A stretch of DNA of 64,000 nt. Source: Ulvibacterium marinum (lineage in GTDB: Bacteria > Bacteroidota > Bacteroidia > Flavobacteriales > Flavobacteriaceae). Positions 16,683 to 26,035 of the stretch are shown in pieces. The stretch spans positions 372,001 through 436,000 of the forward strand of contig NZ_RBCJ01000004.1 in the NCBI RefSeq assembly GCF_003626755.1, given 5' to 3'. Position 1 is the first letter of the stretch; the number at the start of each line of letters is the position of its first letter. The position numbers were made by a program, and so were the translations under genes. Below the pieces are notes generated by a model. The model ran no database searches. It was not told where the DNA came from and worked only from the letters and a program-made list of their open reading frames with translations.

Positions 16683-17783
16683 TTACTTCGTATTGAACTC
16701 ATTAAATGAAGTATTTAACGCATTGTTGGTCAACTTGGAACCATTATGAATTAAAATACGATAATTAAAAGTTACCGATTCATTTTTGTTCAATTTGAAG
16801 TTTAAGGTTTCCTTTCCCTCAGAAAAAATAGCCTGTCCCAAAGGATTGGCGGCAAAAAGTCCGTAACCTCTGGCATGCCAGTAGGTGGGGTATCCTATAT
16901 TTTTCTTATGGTCCAGTATAGTGATGGATGCGGTTTCACCCTCGATCTCGCTTTCTAATTTAACCCATTTGTTGCGCGTACCCCAGACATCATTTCCTGT
17001 TAGACCTTCACTGCTAAAATAGTTGCCATTTATACCTTCATTATTCAAGGCCTCCACTTCCGTTACGTTTCCCTCAGCATCCGTATAGAGTGCCGGTTTA
17101 TCCGAAACCAATTCCAGTTCTCGCGCTACGCGAATGCCAATCATTCCTTCCTTGTTATCTTTAAAGGAAACATCCTTCAAGGCATTTAGGGTTGTAGAAC
17201 GGTCTATGATTCTGGTGTTCTCCTTTTCGGAAAATGTAAACTCCGTTATCTCCTCCATCAAATCAATATCTTCCGGTGAACGCCAAATTGCTTTTATTTT
17301 CAAGATTCCGTTATCTTCATCACTTTGCAGAATTTCCTGATGGTAAATTGTACCATACTTGTGTTTTTTCTCCTCAGGAATTGCATAGGAATTGTTCCAA
17401 AAATCCAATCCGTTTACATCCCCATAGTTTAACCAATGCCCTGCGTGATGTGGATGGTCAACACGCTCATTGGGTCTAGGGTCATAGGGAAAGCCTCGGG
17501 TAACCGTTTTGCCGCTTTTGGTAATGAGCGGGTACAAAATCGGTTTGGGAGTTTGTCCGTCATAAATATAGCTCGTGAACGGCCTACCATCAATCGTAAT
17601 ATCTATTTTCCTATTTGCATCATCCTTTGTAAATTTCACTTTAGATGATTCTTGTACCTCCTCTTCGGATATCGTGTTATTGATAGTAGCTGTATTTTTT
17701 ACCTCCTTACAAGAAATCAGCAAAAATATAAAGAGCATGTAATAGCTAAATGTCCGCTTAAATAAACTCAACATATCTTCCAT
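16683..17783 (-). CDS. PmoA-like (DUF6807) lipoprotein
   Basis: 366 residues. A lipoprotein signal ends at Cys25 (FLLISCKEV). The body has the DUF6807/PmoA-family blocks PYDPRPNERVDHPHHAGHWLNYGDVNGLDFWN and, near the end, NIGYPTYWHARGYGLFAANPLG. The name PmoA is historical; the proteins occur with Gfo/Idh/MocA and DUF1080 genes in sugar loci and no methane chemistry is implied. The His-rich DHPHHAGHW block could bind metal. Its ATG overlaps the stop of the oxidoreductase gene by one base (TAATG), so translation is coupled. A start three codons later (MLSLF) is also possible. Confidence 0.8.
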   Translation of the reverse strand: MEDMLSLFKRTFSYYMLFIFLLISCKEVKNTATINNTISEEEVQESSKVKFTKDDANRKIDITIDGRPFTSYIYDGQTPKPILYPLITKSGKTVTRGFPYDPRPNERVDHPHHAGHWLNYGDVNGLDFWNNSYAIPEEKKHKYGTIYHQEILQSDEDNGILKIKAIWRSPEDIDLMEEITEFTFSEKENTRIIDRSTTLNALKDVSFKDNKEGMIGIRVARELELVSDKPALYTDAEGNVTEVEALNNEGINGNYFSSEGLTGNDVWGTRNKWVKLESEIEGETASITILDHKKNIGYPTYWHARGYGLFAANPLGQAIFSEGKETLNFKLNKNESVTFNYRILIHNGSKLTNNALNTSFNEFNTK

Positions 17784-19141
17784 TAATATTTGAACACCTT
17801 TCCACCGGCCAGAACATCTTGATTCTTTTCGTCGAAAGTGGCCTTTAAACCAGTTCGAAGCGCAGCAGTGGTCATGATATTGGCGATAGAATGATTATAC
17901 CCAGCTTCTACCGGACCATTGGTGGTCTTACGGCTACGGACACATTCCATCCAGTTCAGCATATGCAATGAGGTCATATTATCCGCACCGGTATTGGCCG
18001 ATGTCACCACTTTTGGGGCATTTTCAGAAAGATTGAAGCCATTTAATTTATTCGGTTTCATCCCCATGGCACTTGCGTGTCTCTTGGACAACCCACCATT
18101 ATCGCTCACTTTGTTTGTGTCCAGGTTCAACTCCCCGGCATTGGAATAATAGATTTCCTTGGTACCGCCTGCAGAATTTGTAAATCGAGAGGAATACGTT
18201 ACCTGAAATCCGGAACTAGGGTCGTTAGAGGGGCCATAATCAAAAACAGCGGACATGGTATCGAAGTTCTTACGACCGTCCTTCCATAAATAAATACCGC
18301 CGTTGGCCGCTACACTTCTTGGATGGTCCAAACCAGAGAACCAATGTACCGTATCAATCTGGTGGGACATCCATTGACCAGGAATTCCTGAAGAATACGG
18401 CCAGAACAGACGATATTCCAAATATTTTCTCGGATCCCATTCCGCTGGAGGCCGATTCATTTGATAGCGTTTCCAATCCGTATCGGATTCCTTTATTTCG
18501 CTAGTCAATTTTGGTAAACGCCATCTACCAGGTTGATTTACGTTCCAAGTCATTTCGACCATTACGATATCCCCAAACTTGCCGGACTTTATAAAATCCG
18601 AGGCAGCATGATAATTGGCACCGCTACGTCTCTGCGATCCGATTTGAAAAACGATTCCGGAATCCTTCACAGCCTTAATCCCTATACGGGCATCTTCCAT
18701 GGTTTCTGCAAAGGGTTTTTCACAGTATACATCCTTTTTAGCATTGGCAGCTTGTACCGTGTGGAGTGCATGTTGAAAATCAGCCGTAGAAATAATTGTT
18801 GCGTCGATTTTGTTCTTATCATACATTTCCTCATTGTTCCGCCACTGCTCTACTTTGTTTCCTGTCTTTTCCTTTATATAGGCCGCTCCTTCGTCACGTC
18901 GTCTGTTCCATATGTCGGATACGCCTACAATTTCAAAATTCTGAGCCTTGCTATGCCCATTAAAGGCAGGAATCAGGGCTCCTTTTGCCCTATTCGAAAA
19001 TCCCACAATACCAACACGAACCCGGTCGTTAGCACCAATTATTTTTTTATAGCTCTTGGCAGTCATAGAGCCGGCGCCCAAAATGATTCCACTTGAAGCT
19101 AAAGTTGTTTTCCTTATAAAATTTCGTCTTGTCCTATTCAT
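17783..19141 (-). CDS. Gfo/Idh/MocA-family oxidoreductase, Tat-exported
   Basis: 452 residues. It begins with a twin-arginine signal (NRTRRNFIRKTTLASSGIILG), so it would be exported folded with bound NAD(P). The Rossmann part follows (VRVGIVGFSNRAKGA, EIVGVSDIWNRR, DATIISTADFQHA, and DVYCEKPFAETMEDA carrying the family EKP motif), then the substrate domain. Exported members oxidise sugars, or 3-keto derivatives in known cases. Placement between a two-domain DUF1080 gene and the PmoA-like gene suggests that it makes or reduces 3-keto-glycosides handled by the DUF1080 proteins. The exact substrate is unknown. Confidence 0.9.
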   Translation of the reverse strand: MNRTRRNFIRKTTLASSGIILGAGSMTAKSYKKIIGANDRVRVGIVGFSNRAKGALIPAFNGHSKAQNFEIVGVSDIWNRRRDEGAAYIKEKTGNKVEQWRNNEEMYDKNKIDATIISTADFQHALHTVQAANAKKDVYCEKPFAETMEDARIGIKAVKDSGIVFQIGSQRRSGANYHAASDFIKSGKFGDIVMVEMTWNVNQPGRWRLPKLTSEIKESDTDWKRYQMNRPPAEWDPRKYLEYRLFWPYSSGIPGQWMSHQIDTVHWFSGLDHPRSVAANGGIYLWKDGRKNFDTMSAVFDYGPSNDPSSGFQVTYSSRFTNSAGGTKEIYYSNAGELNLDTNKVSDNGGLSKRHASAMGMKPNKLNGFNLSENAPKVVTSANTGADNMTSLHMLNWMECVRSRKTTNGPVEAGYNHSIANIMTTAALRTGLKATFDEKNQDVLAGGKVFKY

Positions 19142-19160
19142 GATCGGTTGATTTTTTTTG

Positions 19161-20534
19161 TTAAAATTCTCTTATTTTGATGCTCCTAAAAGAAACCTCA
19201 TCTCCATGGTCCTGTAGTAGGATAAGCCCTTCGGGAATGCGACCGAAATTATCCCATTTTTCATATTTGCTTTTTTCTACCAGTGCCTTGAACATTTGAC
19301 TAAAGCGATCGAATTCGACCACCTTGATCTGGTTCAACCAATGTTCAACATGGCCTCCCTTAACCACAATCCGGGCATTGTTCCATTTACCCACACCCTT
19401 AAAATTTTTGCCTCGGGAACTGTCGGCATTCTCGGCCCGTATTAAATCATACAGCGATCCTACCGTTCGGTTACCATTCTTTCCTTGTTTGGCATCAGGG
19501 TGTGCTTTGTCATCTAGCACCTGAAATTCCATGCCGATTGCTGAACCTTCACCTTTATTAAGCTCGGAATCCACAAAATATTTGATGCCACTATTAGCGC
19601 CTTCGGAAATCTTAAAATCAACACTCAACTCAAAATCCTTAAAGGAATCTTCCGTCACAATATCACCGCCATTTCTAGATTCCGCTCCATCCGAAGAGAG
19701 TACAGTAAGAGCACCGTCTTTTATTTCCCAGCCTTTTTCAGGAAATTTATCCAGCTTGGCCCCTCTCCATCCATTGGTAGTTTGTCCATCCCATAACAAA
19801 CGCCAGCCCTTACGTTTATCGTTATCAGTAAGTTGATTGGCCAAGTAACTGATTTCGGGTACATCTGGATCAACTCCCTTTCTTGAGTTCTCCAGAGCGG
19901 TCGTCTTAATCTTTATGTTTTTCCACTTGACGATTTTACCTTCCAAACTTTCATCACGGATACTATGAACTTGAAAGGCGATAAAACCTTTGTCGGTGGT
20001 GTCGTCCACCAAATTGGCACATTGAGTATCATTGACCCATGTGCGAATGGTATTGCCAATAGCCTCTATCCTATAATGGTTCCATTGACCGGGAACAAAG
20101 GCATTCCGTCCTTTTGGATTTCTCGAGAGTGGATAAAGCCATCCATTTCTGGCTTCATCGTAAACCCCTCCTGCCCATTTTCTTGAGCTTGTTTCAATTT
20201 CGCATTGATAACCGTGTACCCTGCCGTTATTGTAATCCGGCAAACTTAAACTTCGAAATTGAACCCCGGAGTTCAATCCATTTTCAACAAATACATCGAA
20301 CTCCAATATGAAATCGCCGTATGTTTTTTTCGTCGCCATAAAACTGTTGGGAGTGCCCAGCTTGGAAGTTCCGATAAGCTGTCCGTCCTTAATTTGATAT
20401 TTGGCATTTCCATTCAGCTGTTCGAAATTTTTTAGGTCTTTCCCATTAAATAACATTTCCCAATTGTCTTGGGCCGAAAGGGAAATTCCTGTAAAAAGAA
20501 TAATTGATAGCAGTAGATTGCTTGCTTTTTTCAT
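19161..20534 (-). CDS. Tandem DUF1080 (3-keto-disaccharide hydrolase-like) protein
   Basis: 457 residues: a signal peptide (about 1-21) and two DUF1080 domains. Domain 1 (about 25-210) starts [17 protein letters not shown] and has LNSGVQFRS; domain 2 (about 240-457) starts [15 protein letters not shown] and has [10 protein letters not shown] and [23 protein letters not shown]. Such double-domain proteins are common in Bacteroidota sugar loci; domain 1 may bind and domain 2 hydrolyse, but this is not shown. It is the first gene of the operon running down to the LacI gene. A doubled CGTTAACG palindrome lies 63 bp before its start. Confidence 0.88.
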   Translation of the reverse strand: MKKASNLLLSIILFTGISLSAQDNWEMLFNGKDLKNFEQLNGNAKYQIKDGQLIGTSKLGTPNSFMATKKTYGDFILEFDVFVENGLNSGVQFRSLSLPDYNNGRVHGYQCEIETSSRKWAGGVYDEARNGWLYPLSRNPKGRNAFVPGQWNHYRIEAIGNTIRTWVNDTQCANLVDDTTDKGFIAFQVHSIRDESLEGKIVKWKNIKIKTTALENSRKGVDPDVPEISYLANQLTDNDKRKGWRLLWDGQTTNGWRGAKLDKFPEKGWEIKDGALTVLSSDGAESRNGGDIVTEDSFKDFELSVDFKISEGANSGIKYFVDSELNKGEGSAIGMEFQVLDDKAHPDAKQGKNGNRTVGSLYDLIRAENADSSRGKNFKGVGKWNNARIVVKGGHVEHWLNQIKVVEFDRFSQMFKALVEKSKYEKWDNFGRIPEGLILLQDHGDEVSFRSIKIREF

Positions 20535-20596
20535 AAGTGTTTCTTTTGTAAGCTTTTGATTATTTGTTATGTTGGTTTAAGGTCAAAAACAACAAC

Positions 20597-20610
20597 CGTT
20601 AACGTTAACG
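20597..20610. promoter_or_regulatory. LacI-type operator upstream of the DUF1080 operon
   Basis: CGTTAACGTTAACG is a perfect 14-bp palindrome centred on CG, made of two overlapping CGTTAACG cores. It lies 63 bp upstream of the first gene of the operon and matches the paired cores in front of susC 1. It is the probable binding site of the LacI-type regulator encoded at the end of this operon. Confidence 0.65.
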
Positions 20611-21071
20611 AATGTAAAAAATATTTTAGCCTTTAGCAAGATTAAACCGTATTCTTTAATCTCCTAGAATCTCAGGAGCCTTTTAAACGTATTGCTCTAA
20701 CTAAGATGATGCAAATTGTATCTTAACCTCCTTTGCTAACTTTAACCAGTATGCTGGCACTAGCATTGAATATGTATGCCGCATTAAACTTGTATTGGGA
20801 GTCAAAGCTAGTGCTCCTTGGGATATATGCCAATATTAGGTCTTTACCCTCTTATATCGCATACCAAGGTCGTTTTCCATTTTTGGAAGGGGTCAAGTGA
20901 ACCGGATGGCCTACTTTTTATTGTTGACCGTAGCTTAAGTATTTGGGAGTAAATACCACTGTATTGCATGCCATCTTTGTGCAAGCAAAAAAGCCGCCGA
21001 TTCCATGGAGGTTTTGTTTCATTGGTTTGGCCCTATCGGATCCAAGCGCATGGCCCCACTGCTTGTAAAGC
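20611..21071. other. Intergenic stretch without a recognised gene
   Basis: About 460 bases between the DUF1080 operon start and the pyruvate kinase stop. A 43-codon open stretch on the minus strand (20723-20851) has a protein-like composition but no start and no recognised family. Nothing else is supported. Confidence 0.5.
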
Positions 21072-22898
21072 TTAGATTTGCACAGTTCCAAGTTTCGGTA
21101 GCATCGACTCATTTTTGTGTTGTGAAGATTCCATCTTGGAGAGTATGGCATTCAGTAAAGAAATGGCTTCGGTAATATAGGGTCCTTTGTTCAGCATTAC
21201 ACATTCCGCTTTGAGAGCTGTTGTGGCATCCGTTATTTCAGAACGTGAGGGCAAACCACTTTTCGCCAAATTTTCCAATACCTGTGTGGCCCAGATTACC
21301 GGAACGTGGGCAGCACCACAAATGGACAACATCTCCCATTGAATTTGGCCAATGTTCTCCCAGCCGGTCTCAATGGCCAAATCTCCCCGGGCTATCATCA
21401 CACCAATATTCTCCGTTTTCATGGCCTCCAAAAGAATAGACACTAAATTCTCAAACCCAAATTGTGTTTCAATTTTCAAAATGACGGCTAATTTTTCCGA
21501 TGCACCCAGTTTGTCCAATTCCGCGTAGAGCTGTTCAACATCCTCTGGTCCATTCACAAACGAGAAATTCACGATGTCCGCATTTTTGGCTACAAAAACG
21601 AGGTCTTCCTTATCTTTAGCGGTTAACCCTGAAAATCCCAATCGGGTATCGGGAAAATTAATGCCTTTTTCAGCGCGAAGTTTAGACCCATTCTCTTTCG
21701 CTAAGGTAATTTTGACTTTAAAAAGGGTTTCACTCACTTCGGTTATAGTTCCCGCAATTTTGCCATCATCAAAAAATATGCGGTCTCCTTCGTGGATATA
21801 TTCAAATACTTCGGGCATTTGACATGAAATGGTAGCTGGCTTGGTCATTTGCCCATCACCTAATAATTCCGCCGGACGACCCAATTCATGTTCTTTATGT
21901 ATCCATATTTCATCTCCTGTCTTGAGTGTAAGGGGATTTTCTTTTGGCGGTATCTCGCCAACTATCAATTCCAACATTTCATTTGAGGTGCCAATAAGGA
22001 CCAAATCAGGTTCAAAGTATATCGTTTGCATTGTTTCGACCTCTACTTTCTCTCCGGTACAATTTGTTACTATCAGTTGTCGGTGCTTAGATCGAGCATC
22101 CACCAAAGAGAGTACCTGGTCAACTTTCAGCGTTTTTAAATCACCTGATTTGATAGGTAAAACATCTGGCGAGTAGACGTACTCCGATTCTGATACCAGT
22201 ACTAATTTACCAGGCTCTATGGCCTTTCCAAAGTTGTCTTTTTTGGGTTTACAGCGCAATACCTGTGGCCCTGGAAGAATTTTTCCTGTCCGTATTTTGG
22301 GCCCGGCCAAATCCATGGCGATTTTAACCTCTTTGTCTAGTTCTCTAGCAGCCTTTTTGATATTTAAAATTATTTTTGACCACACTTCCGGTGAGTCATG
22401 GGCACAATTGATTCGGGCACAGTCCATGCCCTTTTCTAACATCCGTTTTACCATTTGGTAGTCTTCAGCGGCCTCTTTGGGCTGGGTTACCATTATTCGC
22501 ACCCTCCTATCTTTACCTGCTATCCCCAGTAAGTTTTTAGTATTTGATTTCAACAGTTTCTCCCCTTTTTTTATGGACCATTGTTTTTTTAAAGCATCTT
22601 TTTGATTTTCTTCAACTGCCAGTCCCAGTAGATAGCGGATAGTAAGCACACTTGCCTTGATATGGCCTTCCGCATGGGCAAAACGGGTAAGGCCTAAATT
22701 CTTAAGCTGTTTTTGCATTGCCCTGACATCAAAACTTCTAAATGAGATATAGTTAATAAGGTTTTGAGCACTTTTTTCATGATAGGGGTGAACATTTTCT
22801 ATGGTCTCCTTTAAACGTTCTTCATCTTCTATCATTGTGCCGATTATGGCATCCAATTGCTCGATTATCCCAAATATGTTCTCTTTTTTTATTTTCAT
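21072..22898 (-). CDS. Divergent pyruvate kinase-like protein
   Basis: 608 residues. The pyruvate kinase barrel is recognisable: ARINCAHDSPEVW, IAMDLAGPKIRTGK, LGFSGLTAKDKEDLVF, ILKIETQFGFENL, VMIARGDLAIETGWE and PVIWATQVLENLAKSGLPSRSE. These cover the ADP, metal and phosphoenolpyruvate sites. Oddities are an extra N-terminal region of about 130 residues, MVTQPKEAA where most enzymes have a TIGPAS-like motif, an enlarged B domain (about residues 205-375), MLNKGPY in place of the usual MLSGETAKG, and no C-terminal allosteric domain. It is the last gene after the rha operon on the minus strand, separated from the permease by 544 bp, so it may have its own promoter. Conversion of phosphoenolpyruvate from DHAP to pyruvate is the likely role. 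Confidence 0.75.
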   Translation of the reverse strand: MKIKKENIFGIIEQLDAIIGTMIEDEERLKETIENVHPYHEKSAQNLINYISFRSFDVRAMQKQLKNLGLTRFAHAEGHIKASVLTIRYLLGLAVEENQKDALKKQWSIKKGEKLLKSNTKNLLGIAGKDRRVRIMVTQPKEAAEDYQMVKRMLEKGMDCARINCAHDSPEVWSKIILNIKKAARELDKEVKIAMDLAGPKIRTGKILPGPQVLRCKPKKDNFGKAIEPGKLVLVSESEYVYSPDVLPIKSGDLKTLKVDQVLSLVDARSKHRQLIVTNCTGEKVEVETMQTIYFEPDLVLIGTSNEMLELIVGEIPPKENPLTLKTGDEIWIHKEHELGRPAELLGDGQMTKPATISCQMPEVFEYIHEGDRIFFDDGKIAGTITEVSETLFKVKITLAKENGSKLRAEKGINFPDTRLGFSGLTAKDKEDLVFVAKNADIVNFSFVNGPEDVEQLYAELDKLGASEKLAVILKIETQFGFENLVSILLEAMKTENIGVMIARGDLAIETGWENIGQIQWEMLSICGAAHVPVIWATQVLENLAKSGLPSRSEITDATTALKAECVMLNKGPYITEAISLLNAILSKMESSQHKNESMLPKLGTVQI

Positions 22899-22970
22899 CC
22901 GCCAATGGTTTCAATAAAGATTAATGTCAAGCAAAAATTTTTAAATCAACAGGTCAAAAAACCGATAAGG

Positions 22971-22987
22971 TTTTAGGAGTCCTAAAA
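22971..22987. other. Small palindromic hairpin
   Basis: TTTTAGGA and TCCTAAAA flank a single base, in the gap between the pyruvate kinase gene and the permease remnant. It could end the transcript of the rha operon. The remaining 22899-23199 sequence shows no gene. Confidence 0.3.
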
Positions 22988-23199
22988 GTTAATTAATCCA
23001 TTTGAAAAGTGGTTGCTTTATGTTTAAAATGGAAATTAAATTGTGGTTGATTCATCTTGGTAAATCTTAGATTATTGGGAATTGAATATTACTGTCTTTT
23101 TAGGAATATGTTGAGATCGGTCTTTCTATATACTCAAAAGCCATTCGTTTTTTATCGTTAAATTAATGACCACGATATCATCTGGCGTACATTTTCCTA

Positions 23200-23400
23200 T
23201 TAAATATCTAAAAAAGGCAGGCTGCGCAGCAACTGTACCGGTAAGGTCACGAATAACAAAAAACATAGAACCGAAAGGCTATGAAAAAACCACCCATAGC
23301 CAATCGCCCAAATAAAAAGTACTGCATTGTAATATTTGATATTCGCATCCTTATGCTATGGGCAAGCACTGTCATTCCAAGTATCCCAAAGGTCACAAAA
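23200..23400 (-). pseudogene. Remnant of a second NCS1-like permease (C-terminal end)
   Basis: Read on the minus strand, the sequence gives ANIKYYNAVLFIWAIGYG, then LFVTLPVQLL and a stop at 23200. This parallels the end of the intact permease just upstream (ANIKYNKAVLYAWAISFG, then FVTLPAWLL). DNA similarity is plain over roughly 170 bases and fades upstream, where frame is lost. It is the tail of a tandem duplicate of the permease gene, now decayed. Confidence 0.75.
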
Positions 23401-23442
23401 AAATTCTATTCTCCTTCTTTAACATCGTTTTCCAAAATGCCG

Positions 23443-24858
23443 CTAATTAACCTTCTTCTTAAACGATTTACTAAATACCAAAAACAACACACCGCAAAGC
23501 AACCACGCCGGTAAGGTTACAAATGACAAAAAAACATCGAACTGAAGGGATATAAAATAAAAAAGTCCAAAGCTGATCGCCCAGGCATAAAGGACCGCCT
23601 TATTATATTTGATATTTGCAACTTCCGCATAGTTCTTTACGATGCCGGCTTGTCTATGAAAGAAATGTTCAAAGACAATTACCGCACCGAAAGGAGCCAG
23701 AATGAAACCGTAAAGTGCCACAAAACCCAATAGTTTCATCGCAAATGCCGGAAATAGTCCAGCTATGGTGGCAACTGTGCCAGCAATTATGGTTACCCAG
23801 AAAGTCGAGACCTTGGGCATAATGGCCTGGAAGGCCAATCCGGCCCTATAGATGGTTGGGTTGGCCGTTGTCCAACCTGCAAGTACAACGGCTATGATAC
23901 CAAAGATTCCAATAGCATTATTGGCCAATGGTCCAGGTGCTACTGGTGGAGCTTCTCCGTTGGACAATAAGGCTTGTGCTTCGGGAGATTTCAAATATAC
24001 CGCGTACAACAATGCTGCAGCTATCCATGCCATATAGTGGCCAACATACATTCCGGCTGCAGTCGTCCAACCTGAATTGGCATTTTTGGCAAACCGGAAT
24101 ACGGATAAGTCGGACATACCTACATGCATTGCGGCATTGGCAAACCAAGACCAGATAACAACATGCCAAAAAGTGTATTTTATTTGTCCAGGGAATGGCT
24201 CCGACCCTTCGCCCCAAATATTCCAAAAATCGGAAAAGCTTGTGACACCCAATTGGTTCAGAGCAACTACACCGCAAGCCACAAACGCCAAAACGATGGC
24301 CGGAGACATCCAATTCGCTGCTCTGGATACGGTATCATATCCTTTTGAGGCTATTAAAGAAATAACCGCTCCGATCAATATAACGATGATTACCCAGGTC
24401 ATTCCATTTGGCATGGTATCTGTCAACTTTGGCATTTCCATATCAAAAGGTATTCCCACGGCTGTCGCCGAAACCGTAATCATAGCTCCCGCCAAAAAGC
24501 AGAATAGGATTCCATTGGCCAAATTGTAACCGATTACCAATTTTTTCCCGCAGATTCTTTCCAACTGGTAATAGAGTGTCAACCTGTTCTTAACAGCAAT
24601 TTCAGCTGTTAAAAAGCGCCAGCTTAATACGGCCAAAAGATTGCCCAATAATAATCCAATAATCAAGTCAAAGGCACTTACCCCAGCTGTCAAAAACAAA
24701 GGCCCAATCATAAATTCAGTTCCCGCTGCATGCTCTCCTGCATACATGCCCAAAAAACTCTTCCAACTCTTTAATTTTGATTGTGGTACAGGCTCTCTCT
24801 CAAATTCCCCTCCAGTTACCTCTTCTGTAATTTTTTCCTCTACGCTTACTTGACTCAT
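23443..24858 (-). CDS. NCS1-like permease (purine-cytosine permease superfamily), candidate rhamnose-pathway transporter
   Basis: 471 residues with about twelve hydrophobic segments. The N-terminal SWKSFLGMYAGEHAAGTEFM and segments such as GYNLANGILFCFLAGA and AANWMSPAIVLAFVACGVVALNQL give a cation-symporter pattern like that of the nucleobase:cation symporter 1 family. It is encoded 21 bp downstream of the LldD-like gene inside the rha operon, which otherwise lacks a sugar transporter. Rhamnose or L-lactate uptake is therefore a reasonable inference, although characterised NCS1 proteins carry nucleobases and related compounds. The remnant of a duplicate copy lies directly downstream. Family placement is moderate, function open. 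Confidence 0.7.
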   Translation of the reverse strand: MSQVSVEEKITEEVTGGEFEREPVPQSKLKSWKSFLGMYAGEHAAGTEFMIGPLFLTAGVSAFDLIIGLLLGNLLAVLSWRFLTAEIAVKNRLTLYYQLERICGKKLVIGYNLANGILFCFLAGAMITVSATAVGIPFDMEMPKLTDTMPNGMTWVIIVILIGAVISLIASKGYDTVSRAANWMSPAIVLAFVACGVVALNQLGVTSFSDFWNIWGEGSEPFPGQIKYTFWHVVIWSWFANAAMHVGMSDLSVFRFAKNANSGWTTAAGMYVGHYMAWIAAALLYAVYLKSPEAQALLSNGEAPPVAPGPLANNAIGIFGIIAVVLAGWTTANPTIYRAGLAFQAIMPKVSTFWVTIIAGTVATIAGLFPAFAMKLLGFVALYGFILAPFGAVIVFEHFFHRQAGIVKNYAEVANIKYNKAVLYAWAISFGLFYFISLQFDVFLSFVTLPAWLLCGVLFLVFSKSFKKKVN

Positions 24859-24879
24859 CTGCTTGGTTTTTGGCGGTTA

Positions 24880-26031
24880 TTATATTAAATGTTGGGGTAA
24901 ATCGGTTACTCTTTCACAACACAGCTGTTCCATTACCTGTTGCAATTGCGTTTTTAGTATGGATATGGTATGGTCCCCTCCCTTTTTGCCCAAAGCTGCG
25001 GTACCATACATAAAGGAACGCCCCATAAAGGTAAATTTAGCACCACAGGCCATCGCCCTAGCAACATCGGGACCAGATCGAAGGCCACTGTCCATCATGA
25101 CCTCTATTTTCTCCCCATAGGTAGATGCAATGGTCTTTAGTGGTTTTATTGTTGACTCTCCAGCATCCAATTGCCTTCCGCCGTGGTTGGAGACAATAAT
25201 ACCGTCCAGACCCAGTCTTATAGCCTCTTCTGTATCTGCTTCCGAAGCCACTCCCTTCAAGACCAATTTGCCCTTCCACATGTCGCGGATGGGTTTGATT
25301 TTTTCTTCGTTCAATCTTCCAGAAAAGGTCTGGTCCATAAACTTCCCTAATTGTTTTAAATCCAACCCTTTTGGCATATAAGGTCTTAGGGTTTCGAAAT
25401 TGGGTTGTCCATATTTCAGGGTGTTGAAGGCCCAATAAGGCCTGCCCAAGACCTGAAATATGTTCTTTATCGACATCTTTGGTGGCATTGCCAAACCATT
25501 TCTAATATCCCTTGGTCTAAAACCAAAGGTCGGCACGTCGCAAAGAATGACTAAAACCGGACATTCTGCTGCTGCCGCTCTTTTTATGATATCATCACGG
25601 AGTGAATTTTCGGTTGGGTGATACAACTGAAACCAGGCCCTACCCTCAGTAAGCTCGCTGGCACGTTCGATACTGGTCGTTGTGACCGTACTGAGAACAA
25701 AGGGAATATTATGCAGAAAAGCTGCCCTTGCCAGAATTTCAGGGGAGTTGGGCCACATAAGGCCCTGAAGGCCCACAGGAGCGATTCCAAAGGGTGCATC
25801 ATACTTCATCCCTAAAATTTTGGTCTTCATACTGGCCCCGTTAAAATCTCTTAAATAGTGAGGCTTCAGCTGTACCTCCCGAAGTTCGGATGTATTTCTT
25901 CTCAGGTTTACATCCTCGTTACAACCGCCGTCCAAGTATTCAAAGGCAAATTTTGGTATGCGGCTCTTGGCCTTATTTCTCAAATCGTCCATAGACGGGA
26001 AATCAGGATTGAATTCTAAGGTCATAACCAA
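24880..26031 (-). CDS. lldD: FMN-dependent L-lactate dehydrogenase-like protein (LldD-like), copy 2
   Basis: 383 residues, the length and blocks of the alpha-hydroxy-acid dehydrogenase family: FAFEYLDGGCNED, PFGIAPVGLQGLMWP, GIIVSNHGGRQLD (catalytic His, substrate Arg) and DSGLRSG. It sits 4 bp after the kinase in the rha operon. The pathway releases L-lactaldehyde, oxidised to L-lactate by the upstream fusion enzyme, so oxidation of L-lactate to pyruvate is the natural role here. It is a close paralogue of the gene at 3152-4321; the main differences are in the first 50 residues. The start follows the short spacing to the kinase stop; an in-frame Met two codons later is also possible. Confidence 0.9.
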   Translation of the reverse strand: MVMTLEFNPDFPSMDDLRNKAKSRIPKFAFEYLDGGCNEDVNLRRNTSELREVQLKPHYLRDFNGASMKTKILGMKYDAPFGIAPVGLQGLMWPNSPEILARAAFLHNIPFVLSTVTTTSIERASELTEGRAWFQLYHPTENSLRDDIIKRAAAAECPVLVILCDVPTFGFRPRDIRNGLAMPPKMSIKNIFQVLGRPYWAFNTLKYGQPNFETLRPYMPKGLDLKQLGKFMDQTFSGRLNEEKIKPIRDMWKGKLVLKGVASEADTEEAIRLGLDGIIVSNHGGRQLDAGESTIKPLKTIASTYGEKIEVMMDSGLRSGPDVARAMACGAKFTFMGRSFMYGTAALGKKGGDHTISILKTQLQQVMEQLCCERVTDLPQHLI

Positions 26032-26035
26032 CTTT

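Noticed and set aside
18533-19096. Long plus-strand open frame of 187 codons
   Set aside because: It lies entirely within the Gfo/Idh/MocA gene on the opposite strand, which has clear family motifs; it is a shadow.
20723-20851. Minus-strand open stretch of 43 codons with protein-like composition
   Set aside because: No start codon, no recognised family, and bounded by stops; not enough to call a pseudogene.
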